The notes beneath the pieces are model-generated. The model searched no databases. It had not been told where the DNA came from and saw only the letters and a program-made list of their open reading frames with translations. Below are positions 11,947-64,000 of a stretch of DNA of 64,000 nt, piece after piece (the stretch's first letter is position 1; each line of letters starts with the position of its first letter). The stretch comes from Polyodon spathula (lineage: Eukaryota > Chordata > Actinopteri > Acipenseriformes > Polyodontidae), in NCBI RefSeq assembly GCF_017654505.1, contig NC_054541.1, forward strand, positions 44,079,986 to 44,143,985, given 5' to 3'. The position numbers and the translations under genes are program-made.

Positions 11947-12600
11947 ACTGGACCAGTCTAATACAGGAGATTTTGAAGGAATGAATTGCTGGGAATATCA
12001 TGTCTAATAATGTTCTTACTTTATTTAGTATAGTTGAAATATTTCAGCTGCTGATCTAAAGTGAACCCTTACTTAAGGAAATGGAAGGGTCACTTTTATA
12101 ATTAAAAAAATGTAGGTTTTTAACTGAAGGAAGGTTTTATGTAATATTAATGTTTTTTTATATATGTAGAAAAAAAGTTTGTATATCTACCCAAAAGTTG
12201 AAGATGCCTGTACCGTATCTGATGCCTTTTACTCATTTTACACAAAAATCCCTTTCTTTGTATATCTCTAGCAAAAAGGGTAACCAAGGTGCTTATTACT
12301 TTCAAATGTTTCCAGCCATTCAATTATGAAGAAACTTAGTAAGGATATTCTTTGGGAGCACAAGACATTGAGAGTACCGGTATCTGATATTCATGTGTTA
12401 TGACATGATTGGTTTAGCGAAGGAAGGCTATATATTCTGGGAATCGGTTTCCTTAAAATCAGGAAAGTTTGCACAGACGTTTGTTACAAGAATAATTAAA
12501 AATACTATAAATGTCGGTCATGGCACCTATGTATTTATGATGGTTAGTCTCTGGATAGTCAGTGAAAAGTAATATAAATAAATCTTTAAACTGTTCCACC
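11935..12600 (+). other. svopl: SVOPL last exon: three codons plus 3'UTR
   Basis: The acceptor TTTTTTTTAG precedes CAAGAACACTGA, giving Gln-Glu-His and the stop at 11944-11946. The 3'UTR is AT-rich, with AATAAA at 12577-12582 as the likeliest polyadenylation signal, so transcripts should end near 12600. A coding part of only 12 nt is easily missed by automatic annotation. Confidence 0.75.
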
Positions 12601-15600
12601 TATATAGTGCCTTTCAGAATGGGGTATGTTTCCACTCCATTAAAAGTTTTGTCCTTTTAAGTGTATTGTATATGCTGTAACGTGTGTCTACAGGGCCCTG
12701 TGTAGCAACACTATGTATTGTAGCTCCTGTCCTGAGTGAGCAGGTCAGTTCAGGGAGGATCTCACTTTGAGAGGAAAGCTGCCTTTGGCTTGTCCGTTCT
12801 AAAACCAAGCTTGGTCCTTTATAAAAGCCTGTACTTTAAAAAAATTAATTAATTAAAAAATTAATTACCATGCTGGTAAATTGTTCATTGCGATTGTATG
12901 TGAATGTAGAAATATAAATTACAATTTATTATATTGAATTTATAAAATAGTAAGAGCAACACTCGCACAATAACATTATATATTGTGTTTAACCATTCTA
13001 TACTGTAGAACCATGATCCTTCCTCCATGATGTCTGCATGAAAAAATAAAGGTGTGTCATTTGGACAAATAGGCGTTAGTTTTTTCTTATTTCCAGATTC
13101 TGATTCTCTCAATTATTAGTGTTGAATCAAATCACAGAAGGATTAGCATATCTCTAGTAATATCTGAAAATTAAGTACAGCAAGTTGATTTTCCCTGTGG
13201 ATATGCTCAACTTACCAGACACACATGTATTAGAGAATCTGTCCAAACCAACTGGACAGTTGCAAGAGCATATGTTTTGTTCCCAGAAAGTCATACATGA
13301 GAATTTGGTAATTCATTTTTTTTCAATTAAAGTTACCTTTCAGGCGATTTGTATGGTCTTGGAATAGAATCTGACCTAGTACAAGTGGGGGGAGGGGAGG
13401 GGAATCAATAATGACTGTATGACTATATAATGCTGAGTAATCATGCAGAGACGGTAATACATGATGATTAAGAACAGAACGTGGGATAATGAACAGATAA
13501 AATCTCTACCAACCTGTTCCTCACACTGTCTATGAAAGCTGAGAACGAGTTGGCCCTGAAAAGAAAACAGTCCTTTTGCTGAAGAGGCTGTACAAAGAAA
13601 TATCCTTCTATTGTAGCATTTTACAGAATATTGAGGCATATAAGAGTAGGGAACCAATAATGTGGCTGGTACTACTACAACAGTAGTAAAAAGACATAAA
13701 TGAGTTTGGATGCTTTTTGTGGACAATGTATTTATAGAAGCTACACTCAGGTTTATTTGAAATAATATGTTGCAGAATGTTGTTTTATGGTATGCATGCT
13801 TTCAGTACAGATGATTAATAGCTAAATAATCTTGCCATTAGCCTGTAAAGCAGGATTTAATCTGTAAAAGTATTCAATATTCAAGTATTCAAACACAGTT
13901 CCATTACAGTTAATAGCACAAGACAAGGAACATCTTGTTGTCAGTAACCCTCACCCAGTACTGAAGTAATAATCCTGACAAACCCATTCCGTCTTTCCTG
14001 TCAATTTAGACCTCAACAATTCAGCCAGATGCACAGCCCAAGAAATAATATTTTTTTTATTAAATCGCCCTTAAGTGGAAACAGCAGAGGAGTGTGCAAA
14101 AAATAGTTTTATCAGATATAAAAGTAGTTTGACCAGCCAATAATGCTTACAGGCACACCTAGGGCTTGTGTAGTGGTGTGGACTAAATTGATTGTTCACT
14201 TAGTACTACAACTTCTATTCAGGGAAGGGGTGTTCTGCCAAACCCTTCTGAACGCAATCCACAATTGTATTCACATTCTAGTGAATTTGTTCTATACTGT
14301 GTGCTCTGTGGTTGTAAGTATTGGCATTGTTTTTTGGTGAGCAAGTTTCTGGGCCGTTGTGCTGGCCTTCTCTTTGGTGATATATTTCTCTGAGAATCGT
14401 TGGTGAAACAATATTCTATTCCAGTCCCACTTGGAACTCAACACTGGTTGAACGTATTTGGATAGATGCGTCCATAGTTGACGTGCCTTGTATGGTGACC
14501 TTCTGGGAAAATTGACAATTGACAATTGACAAGCTGAGCCTGTCAATTGTGTCAAAGTGGTGGTTTTGGGGCTAGAGTAAGATTTGAACCCTTGCCTCTA
14601 AAGGAAGGTGCATGAAAGGCTAGTGAATTAGTCTACTGCATAACCTAGGGCCCACTTAAAGTTAAGGTTCCTATTGTAATGCAATGGTTTTAAATTAAAA
14701 CATTAGTTAATGTATAAAAACTCATTTTAGTTAGTTTCAGTTGAATTAGAAATGTTTTCAGTAAACAATTCAGTAAATATTAGATTATTTCACCAGCTCA
14801 TTCATTGGATAAGGATGTGTGGTAACCTCTTAAACAAATCCAAATTAAAGTTCAGTTAAAAGTCTGAATCTCAGTAAACAACATGCCATTTCTTTAAGGC
14901 TTACACCAACACACACACAAAAATGCTTTCAATTTTCACCTCACAGCCTTAGCCTCTTTCAGGGTGTATCTCAGTTTCAACAAAAATAACTTCACTACGA
15001 TAACCACAAATGTTACTGTGAACCAGTCACTCCCCTTAACTAAATCATCAAATGAAGTCCAATGGTTATTAAGAACCCACCTTAGAGCGCTGGTCATAAC
15101 AGTGGTTAGTTTGCAGACCTCTCTGCCAGTACCAGTGACAGGGTAGATAACGAGGAGATGGTCTGTACATCAAGCTAGTCATTAATGACATGGAAATTGG
15201 GACGAGCCAGAATATGTTGCCTGACCGTATACTGTATATTGGTATTCAAGTCAGATGTGTCAGTGTCTTCCTTTTTAAAAATTTTTTTATTTTATGTCGG
15301 TGTCTGCGTCATGGCATTTGAAGATATGTTGCAGAAGACTTCTGTATTCATTGAAATAAAAAGCTTGACATATAAAATACCAATACATTATGACACTGCA
15401 TTGCTTTATTGCCCACTTTCATTGCATTTCCAACATATTAAAATGCAGTGAAGCTACATAATGCACATACATTTCAGTCAATAACAGAAAAAAAAAATAC
15501 AAAAATTACGAAACTTTTGTTTCTTTACATATTATACATGTTTGCTTTGACAATTGTTAATAAATAAAATGTTGCTGAAACATACCACACAGTTTCTACA

Positions 15601-16574
15601 GTCAAACAGTCACTCAGAAACTACACAGGCTAGCACAACACCATTCAGTGAAGGCTTTCACCCTATTTAAATAAACTCAGTTATGTGTGCAGCTATCAGA
15701 CAAACACCTGTGACAAGGCCCTTCCAATGAACGGTATACAGATATGCAACAAGGCTTTTCCTCCAGATATAATCCCATCTGCTCTTTAAATGAGTTGCAT
15801 ACAGAGAACTGAAGGACAATGCAGGTAAACTCACATCATCTCCTGCTGCTTGTGTCAAACTAACAATTTATTTTAATTCTCTGTATTTATTTTTCAGTGA
15901 CAGAACAGGCTTTGCTTTTTTCACAACTGTTAAATACTGTACCCCTTAGTGTTGAAACAGTTGTAAACCTGACATTCACTTGAATCCCCATTGATGTGAA
16001 TCTGCTGCTTATGTATCAATTGACTCCTCCAGAAAAAGCTACAGTAAAAGAATATTAAATTGTATAAAATGATTTAACTGTTCATCTGTTACTCTGTGAT
16101 GGCAGTATTTATTATATAGTGTACAATACTGTATATACACACAGTACAGTATGCAGTTAGAGTGCTGAACAAAAGAACGTAGTGACAAGCTAGTATAAAA
16201 AGAGCTGCTATATTTTTGCTTTCTCTCCATAGATATTACTAACTGTATAATTCAAGTTTTTGTTACTTGTTTTGCCAGTTTGCATTTCCCCCACAGGACC
16301 TATAATGTTAAAAGCATATCTAAAATCACACCATGCAGTCTCTCTTGCCCACGTGTTTTTTATTTATTTATTTATTATTAAATACTGTCGAGAAAAAAAC
16401 GTATTGCATGATGCTGTGCGCAATGTCTCTCTCCTTGTGTGTGTGTGTATATATATCAATGTATTTGCATTGTTTTTTAATGTTGTATTTAGTGTACTCT
16501 TCCCTGTATTTCATGTATTGGGCTTTTTTCCTCACTATATTGTAAAGCGCTTTGTGAAGGTGGTGTCCACTATG

Positions 16575-16575
<1 letters not shown>
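12601..16575. other. Intergenic DNA, no gene seen
   Basis: About 4 kb past the SVOPL 3' end. Short open frames here show no similarity I recognise and no splice-linked structure. The stretch contains a small hairpin at 14512-14549. The segment 15060-15150 could be an old SINE remnant, but the evidence is too thin to call it. Confidence 0.5.
14512..14549. repeat. Short tandem/inverted TTGACAA repeat
   Basis: Three tandem copies of a 7-bp unit (TTGACAA) are followed, after a short GC-rich spacer, by the inverted unit TTGTC/TGTCAATTG. The arms CAATTGACA and TGTCAATTG can form a 9-bp stem with a short loop. Function unknown. Confidence 0.6.

Positions 16576-16576
<1 letters not shown>

Positions 16577-16635
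<59 letters not shown>
16577..16635. repeat. (AT)n microsatellite
   Basis: About 59 bp of alternating A and T, directly abutting the left end of the next Tc1 element. The outermost bases of that inverted repeat are missing here, apparently replaced by the microsatellite. Confidence 0.95.
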
Positions 16636-16639
<4 letters not shown>

Positions 16640-18225
16640 TGAGTACACTTGCTGGAAACTCGTTTTTTTTTTTTCATAATTGACAATGTTTTACGTCGTA
16701 TATGTTTCTGTAAATACTTGAAAATGAAAACATGTTACAATATACAAAACAAAACATAAGGAGTATTAAAGCAATGTTCAAGAAAATTGAAAATTGTCTC
16801 TAAATCTTGCATTCCTCAAAATAGCCACCCTTTGCCTTAATAACAGCCTCATAAACACCAGGCATTCGGTTAACAAGTTTCAGCAGGAAATCACCCGACA
16901 TGTCTTCCCAGCTCTTCTGCAGCAATTCCCAGAGATGTAGGGCACTTGTGGGTAGCTTTGCTTTGAGTCTTCTATCTAGTTCGTCCCATACAAGTGCTAT
17001 GGGATTGAGGTCTGGAGACTGGGCAGGCCAGGTCATTAGATTGAGTTGTCCTTCACTTCTTCGCCAGATAGTTCTTGCACAACTTCGAGGTGTGTTTCAG
17101 GTTATTATCTTGCTGAAGAATGAAGAACTGCCCAACTAGCCGTAATCCTGATGGAATGGCATGCCTCTGAAGTATGTTATGATAGCCATGCTGGTTGAGC
17201 TTGCCATAGACTTGGTAAAGATCACCAACTCTGTCACCAGCAAAGCAACCCCAGACCATGACACTGCCTCCTCCATGCTTGAGTGGGAACCACACATACA
17301 GAAATGTGCTCAGCCTGTCTGCATCTTACAAATACTCAACGGTTGGACCCAAATATTTCAGATTTTGACTCATCGGTCCATAAGACCGACTTCCACTCCT
17401 CAATCGTCCAGTTTCTGTGTTTTTTGGCCCAGGCAAGTCTCTTACTCTTATTCTGCACTCTTAACAATGGTTTCTTTGCAGCAAAACTTCCAGTTAGGCC
17501 AGCTTCACGCAATCTCCTTTGAAGAGTTTATGTTGAAACATCTGTACTTCTAGTAGCATTTAGCTGAGCTTGTATTTCAGGGGCAGTTAATCGCCGGTTT
17601 CGCAGACTTGCGACTCAAATGAACTTGTTCTCTGATTCTGAGGTCACCCTTGGCCTACCTGACCTTGTTCGGTCCTCATGAGAGACAGTTTCTTCAAATC
17701 GTTTGGTCTTGGCCACAGCAGTTACAGACACTTGCAAAGTTCTTGCGATTTGTCTTAAAGATTGACCTTCATTTCTTAAAGTAATTACAGTCTTTTTTCT
17801 TTGCTTAACTGAGTGTATTTTGCCATTTTTTTTGCTCCCTTACATTCAGGAATGACAAACTTGTGCCTATGCTACCTATATTTATAGTAATCATGGACCC
17901 TCACCTGTTAACAATAATTGGTGACAAAAGGTTAATTAGGTAACATGCTAGTTAACTCCGAGGACATCTAACAAAGACATTTTTATATTTAGGCCAGTGT
18001 TCTAACACCGTGTTATACACATTTCAGACTTTTAACTGAATTGGGCTTCAGACTGAAATCCCCTTGCTTTGGATGACCATTTTATTGAAATTGTCACCTT
18101 GTATAAGTACAAGTATCATATAATGAAATATTAAGTGTTTATAGACAAGTTTATACAGTTAAAAGCATAGATAATCACGAAAAACCTGGTTTCAAGCAGG
18201 TGTACTCAAACCTTTGACTGGTGCT
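16636..18225 (-). mobile_element. Tc1/mariner element, decayed, left end truncated
   Basis: The left end reads AGTTTGAGTACACTTGCTGG. The right end, reverse-complemented, reads CAGAGCACCAGTCAAAGG then TTTGAGTACACCTGCTTG, so about 16 terminal bases are lost on the left. Total length is about 1.6 kb, with a transposase pseudogene on the - strand. This family differs from the copy in SVOPL intron 12 in both end sequence and transposase. Confidence 0.88.
16800..17838 (-). pseudogene. Tc1 transposase pseudogene, catalytic Glu lost
   Basis: Read on the - strand it starts MAKYTQLSKEK, then breaks almost at once with an in-frame stop/frameshift. Later pieces include LWTDESK (first Asp kept), HGGGSVMVWGCFAGD, FILQQDNNLKH (second Asp kept), SPDLNPIALVWDELDRRLKA and a C-terminal VIKAKGGYFEECKI. 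In the last catalytic block the expected Glu of NPIE is Ala. Several frame changes separate the pieces. It cannot encode an active enzyme. Confidence 0.9.
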
Positions 18226-18226
18226 C

Positions 18227-18311
<85 letters not shown>
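18226..18311. repeat. Compound (TG)n(TA)n(CA)n microsatellite between two Tc1 elements
   Basis: A (TG)n run turns into (TA)n and then (CA)n. It is bounded on the left by the terminal CTCTG of one Tc1 element and on the right by the terminal CACAGTG of another. The layout suggests growth from the two terminal CA/TG dinucleotides around a shared TA target. Confidence 0.9.
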
Positions 18312-18314
<3 letters not shown>

Positions 18315-19555
18315 GTGTACAAAACATAAGGCACACCTTCCTAATATTGAGTTGCACCCCCTTTTGCCCTCAGAACAGCCTCAATTCGACGGGGCATGGG
18401 CTCTACAACGCGTCGAAAGCGTTCCACTGGGATGCTGGCCCATGTTGACGCCGATGCTTCCCAGTTGTGTCAAGTTGGCTGGTAGTGGATCTCTACTCCG
18501 AATAGGTCGTTCCATCTCATCCCACAGATGCTCAATTGGATTGACAGCTGGCGACTGGGCAGGCCACTGCAGTAAGAATACACTGTCATGTTAGTGGAAC
18601 CATTCCTGGACAATCCTAGCCTTGTGGCATGAGGGCATTATCCTGCTGAAAAAAATCCATTAGCAGATGGATACACTGCTGCCATGAAGGGATGCACCTG
18701 ATTGGCAATGATGATCAGATATCCTGTGGCATTCAAAGTTGCTCCACTTTTACCAAGGGTCCCAATGTGTGCCATGAAAACACACCCCACACCACCACCA
18801 CCAGTCTGCAATGTTGACATACGGCATGATGGATGCTTGTACTCGTGTGGTTATCTCCATACCCTAGTCATCCCATTAGCGTGAAACAGCAGGAACCAGG
18901 ATTCATCAGACCATGTAATTTTTTTCCAGTCCTCCAGTCTCCAGTGTTTTCGTTCCTTATCCCACTGCCCACAGTGTTTTGCTGAAAGAAGTGGAACTCT
19001 GTTAGGTTGTCAGCTGCCATACCCCATTTGTGTCAAGGTATGACGAGTTGTGCATTCTTTTATGGGTCTTTCGGCACCAATGCTGTACTGGACTGTCAGT
19101 TGACTAACTGTAGCCTGTCTGTTGCTCTGCACAATTCGTGTCAGCCTCCTTTGGCCTCTTTCATCAATGAGCCGTTTTTGACGACTGGCCTGCCGTTGGC
19201 TGGATGTCCTTTGGGTGGCAGACCAGCCTTGATGCACACGGGAAACTGCTGAGTGTGAAAAACCCTGCAGCGTTGCAGTTCTTGACACACTCAAACCGGC
19301 GTGCCTGGCACCTACTACCATACCCCGTGCAAAGGCCCTTAAATCTTTTGTCTTGCCCATTAACCCTCTGAATGGCACACATACACAATCCATGTCTCAA
19401 TTATGTCAAGGCTTAATATCCTTCTTTAACCTGTCTCCCCTTCATCTACACTGATTAAAGTGGATTTAACAGGTTACATCAATAAGGGATCATAGCTTTC
19501 ACCTGGATTCACCTCGTCAGTCAGAGCAGGTGTTCCTAATGTTTTGTACTCTCAG
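18312..19555 (-). mobile_element. Tc1/mariner element, decayed, ~1.24 kb
   Basis: The left end ACAGTGTACAAAACATAAGG matches the reverse complement of the right end ACTGAGAGTACAAAACATTA as a short imperfect inverted repeat of about 25 bp. TA-rich microsatellite flanks both sides. It is shorter than a full element and holds a multiply broken transposase on the - strand. It belongs to a third Tc1 family, with short ends and a GARRAGLS-type N-terminus. Confidence 0.88.
18341..19360 (-). pseudogene. Tc1 transposase pseudogene (short-TIR family)
   Basis: Starts MGKTKDLRAFARGMVVGARH with a recognisable helix-turn-helix region continuing to TLTQMGYGS. It then shifts frame. Later pieces include WSDESWFLLFHANGM (first Asp kept) and a C-terminal RIEAVLRAKGGATQY ending at 18341. 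Several frame changes and a shortened catalytic region mean it is inactive. Confidence 0.88.
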
Positions 19556-19557
19556 TT

Positions 19558-19589
<32 letters not shown>

Positions 19590-19827
19590 TACATATACAC
19601 AAACCACGGGTGTGTTGTGTGGTGGTGTGTGTGTCCTTTTGTTGTGGTTTTTTCCACCAACTCCGAGGCAACATGTTATTACAGTGAGTCCACTCAGAAG
19701 GCAGAAAAAAATGAAGGGATAAAATACGTCTCAGCAGAAACGCAATTTCATGTAATTCATATATGATATATAATATATATATACTAATATAATATATATA
19801 ATATAATATATATGATGGTGGATATAG

Positions 19828-19866
<39 letters not shown>

Positions 19867-19875
19867 ATAATAGTC
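19556..19875. repeat. AT/CA microsatellite cluster
   Basis: (TA)n and (CA)n runs at 19556-19590 and irregular AT repeats at 19758-19870. No coding content. Confidence 0.85.
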
Positions 19876-20759
19876 ACACAGCCAGCAGAAACTGTATTCA
19901 AACCAGTGTATCAATTGTATAGTAACACAGCGTACCTTGATAGGGTATGTAGATCTCAGAGGTTCGTCACCATCTAAAATATGGATTAGATCTCACAAAC
20001 AATAATGCAACATCCTTCATGGCATATTTGGAAAAGGAAAAATGATCTTTCCAGCGTACTGTTAATACCAATTTAGGAGACTATTGCCACTGAGCCAGTC
20101 ATTTGACAGTGTATACCCTGGCTATCTCCCTTCCACAATAGCGTTTCCATCAGGATAATGCCTTTAAAACAGATAGCTGTCTTTCAACTAATAGTGCATG
20201 GTACTGTAGGACTTAACTGAAGCTGCAGTAGACCTTTAAAGGTCATAAATAGGCAATTAAAACTTGAATACAGGTCTCTAATCCTTACGGATGTGTTCAA
20301 AACAAGAAATAACAGTCTTTGTGCAAAAAATGTAGAGCTACAGAGAGGTATACTTTCAAAAGGGCAGCAAGCCTTAGACTACAAACACATCAGGTAGCTT
20401 AATCATTAGCTGTTTTGGGGGCCTCGGAGTGTGTTCAATGGATAGGACAGAAACTAGGCTGGTAAGAGCCAAAAAAAGGTTCCATTCTTGAAATCCAGAT
20501 CAAGTTGAAGGACACCGACATTTCTGCACCTCACTTTCACGGTAACATTCAATAAATACATATTTGCAGTTAAAACTGAACTGGTCTTCTTAGTTGACTT
20601 ACTTTACACACATTATATATATTATATACACACACACACAAAAAATGTTCTATAAAAATCAGCAGGACTCTTGCATTCCTTTTCTCTTCCTTCTTTCTCT
20701 TGCATTTCAGGAAAGATGTAATTATTTCCTCTAGTAGCGAAGGTCCAAACTAAGTTTTT
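19876..20759. other. Intergenic DNA before the MICAL3 3' end
   Basis: No gene recognised on either strand. It could contain a longer MICAL3 3'UTR if the polyadenylation signals at 20760-20772 are not used. Confidence 0.45.
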
Positions 20760-20990
20760 TTTATTTTTTATTTTAGAAACTTATCCCCTGCCCACCCCCC
20801 CCCTCCCCCTTTTACCCAGGCAGAGGGGCTCATTGCGATGGATTTGTAAACTTCATACAGCACAGAAGGCAGGCATGCTTGTAACGCATTCCAAAACACT
20901 CCACAGAAGAGGAGGTACGCCAGGGTTTCTCCAGCAGCAGCAGCAAGGGCAAGTACTGGAAGAGCTCGCTGGAACACCGCAGCGGGGTGC
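20760..20990 (-). other. mical3: Putative MICAL3 3'UTR with polyadenylation signals
   Basis: On the - strand two AATAAA hexamers (complements of 20760-20765 and 20767-20772) lie about 220 bases past the stop codon. They would give a short 3'UTR. Human MICAL3 has longer UTR forms, so a distal site is also possible. Confidence 0.45.
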
Positions 20991-63638
<42,648 letters not shown>

Positions 63639-64000
63639 CTGGCACGGCAAGAGGCAAGAGAGAGGGGGCAGGAAGGACAGCAGCATCCATCGGCAAAAAG
63701 CAGCAAGACAGGCATGCAAAATCAACAGAACAGTACACAACATGGGAGGGGAAACAGAAAAGAAACGAGAAATATTCCATGGAGTTCAGAAATAAACAAA
63801 AATATGAAACTGAACTGCAATTAAAAAACCAAACAAAACCAAAATCAATTAGATCAAATACAAACAAAGCTTAATTTAGTCTGATCCGGGGTTAAAGTAA
63901 TCCACAAAACTCAGACAGGCAGCTGGCTAGGTTCCCACTGCAGCGGACTTGTTAGATACATTTCTGAGCATGGGGGAGAAAAAAAAAAAAAAAAAAAAAA
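63639..64000. other. MICAL3 intron, runs off the window
   Basis: No exon recognised. The window ends in an A-run from 63981. The exons for the FAD and CH domains should continue to the right. Confidence 0.6.

Noticed and set aside
14560..14645. tRNA-like TTTGAACCC segment
   Set aside because: Only one box-like string, no acceptor stem or A box at the right distance.
16260..16637. 125-codon frame ending in Ile-Tyr repeats
   Set aside because: The end is simply the (AT)n microsatellite translated; the same holds for frames at 18214, 31618, 32504 and 51401.
63900..63950. CTGCAG acceptor-like site near the right edge
   Set aside because: No GT donor in a suitable frame follows, so no exon can be supported.

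Overview
This is a vertebrate nuclear window, almost certainly from a ray-finned fish. It is AT-rich, full of (AT)n and (CA)n microsatellites, carries at least five Tc1/mariner copies, and holds two multi-exon genes whose translated exons match vertebrate SVOPL and MICAL3. A tRNA-headed SINE at about 24.8-25.2 kb and a non-LTR tail at about 23.9-24.0 kb resemble repeats I associate with sturgeon or paddlefish. That placement is recall and inference, not proof. No bacterial gene, CRISPR array, rRNA or convincing tRNA gene was seen.

Layout. 1-1957: upstream or intergenic sequence with no recognised gene. 1958-12600: SVOPL on the + strand. All 15 coding exons (2033-11946) join through GT-AG introns into one 490-residue frame with no breaks. 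Its introns hold a solo LTR with a 5-bp target duplication (4129-4757) and a Tc1 element with about 213-bp inverted ends (9486-11093). 12600-20750: intergenic, with two decayed Tc1 elements side by side (16636-18225 and about 18312-19555) joined by a TG/TA/CA microsatellite. 20760-63638: MICAL3 on the - strand. There are 25 coding exons, from the linker after the CH domain to the stop codon, giving 4518 nt (1505 residues plus stop) in one frame. The FAD monooxygenase and CH exons would lie beyond base 64000.

The two genes are tail to tail, with stop codons about 9 kb apart. SVOPL is a predicted 12-helix MFS transporter related to synaptic-vesicle SV2/SVOP proteins. MICAL3 is an actin-oxidising, Rab-binding scaffold for vesicle docking. 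The shared vesicle theme is probably coincidence, because they lie on different human chromosomes (7q34 and 22q11).

The points most worth following up are in MICAL3 architecture. One block of seven consecutive phase-0 exons separates the CH and LIM regions, and a second block of four phase-1 exons lies in the acidic region; each exon could be skipped without a frameshift. There is also an 18-codon exon just before the C-terminal bMERB region that I do not recall in human MICAL3, a NAGNAG acceptor, and a weak donor. I found no sign of a wholly new biological system.
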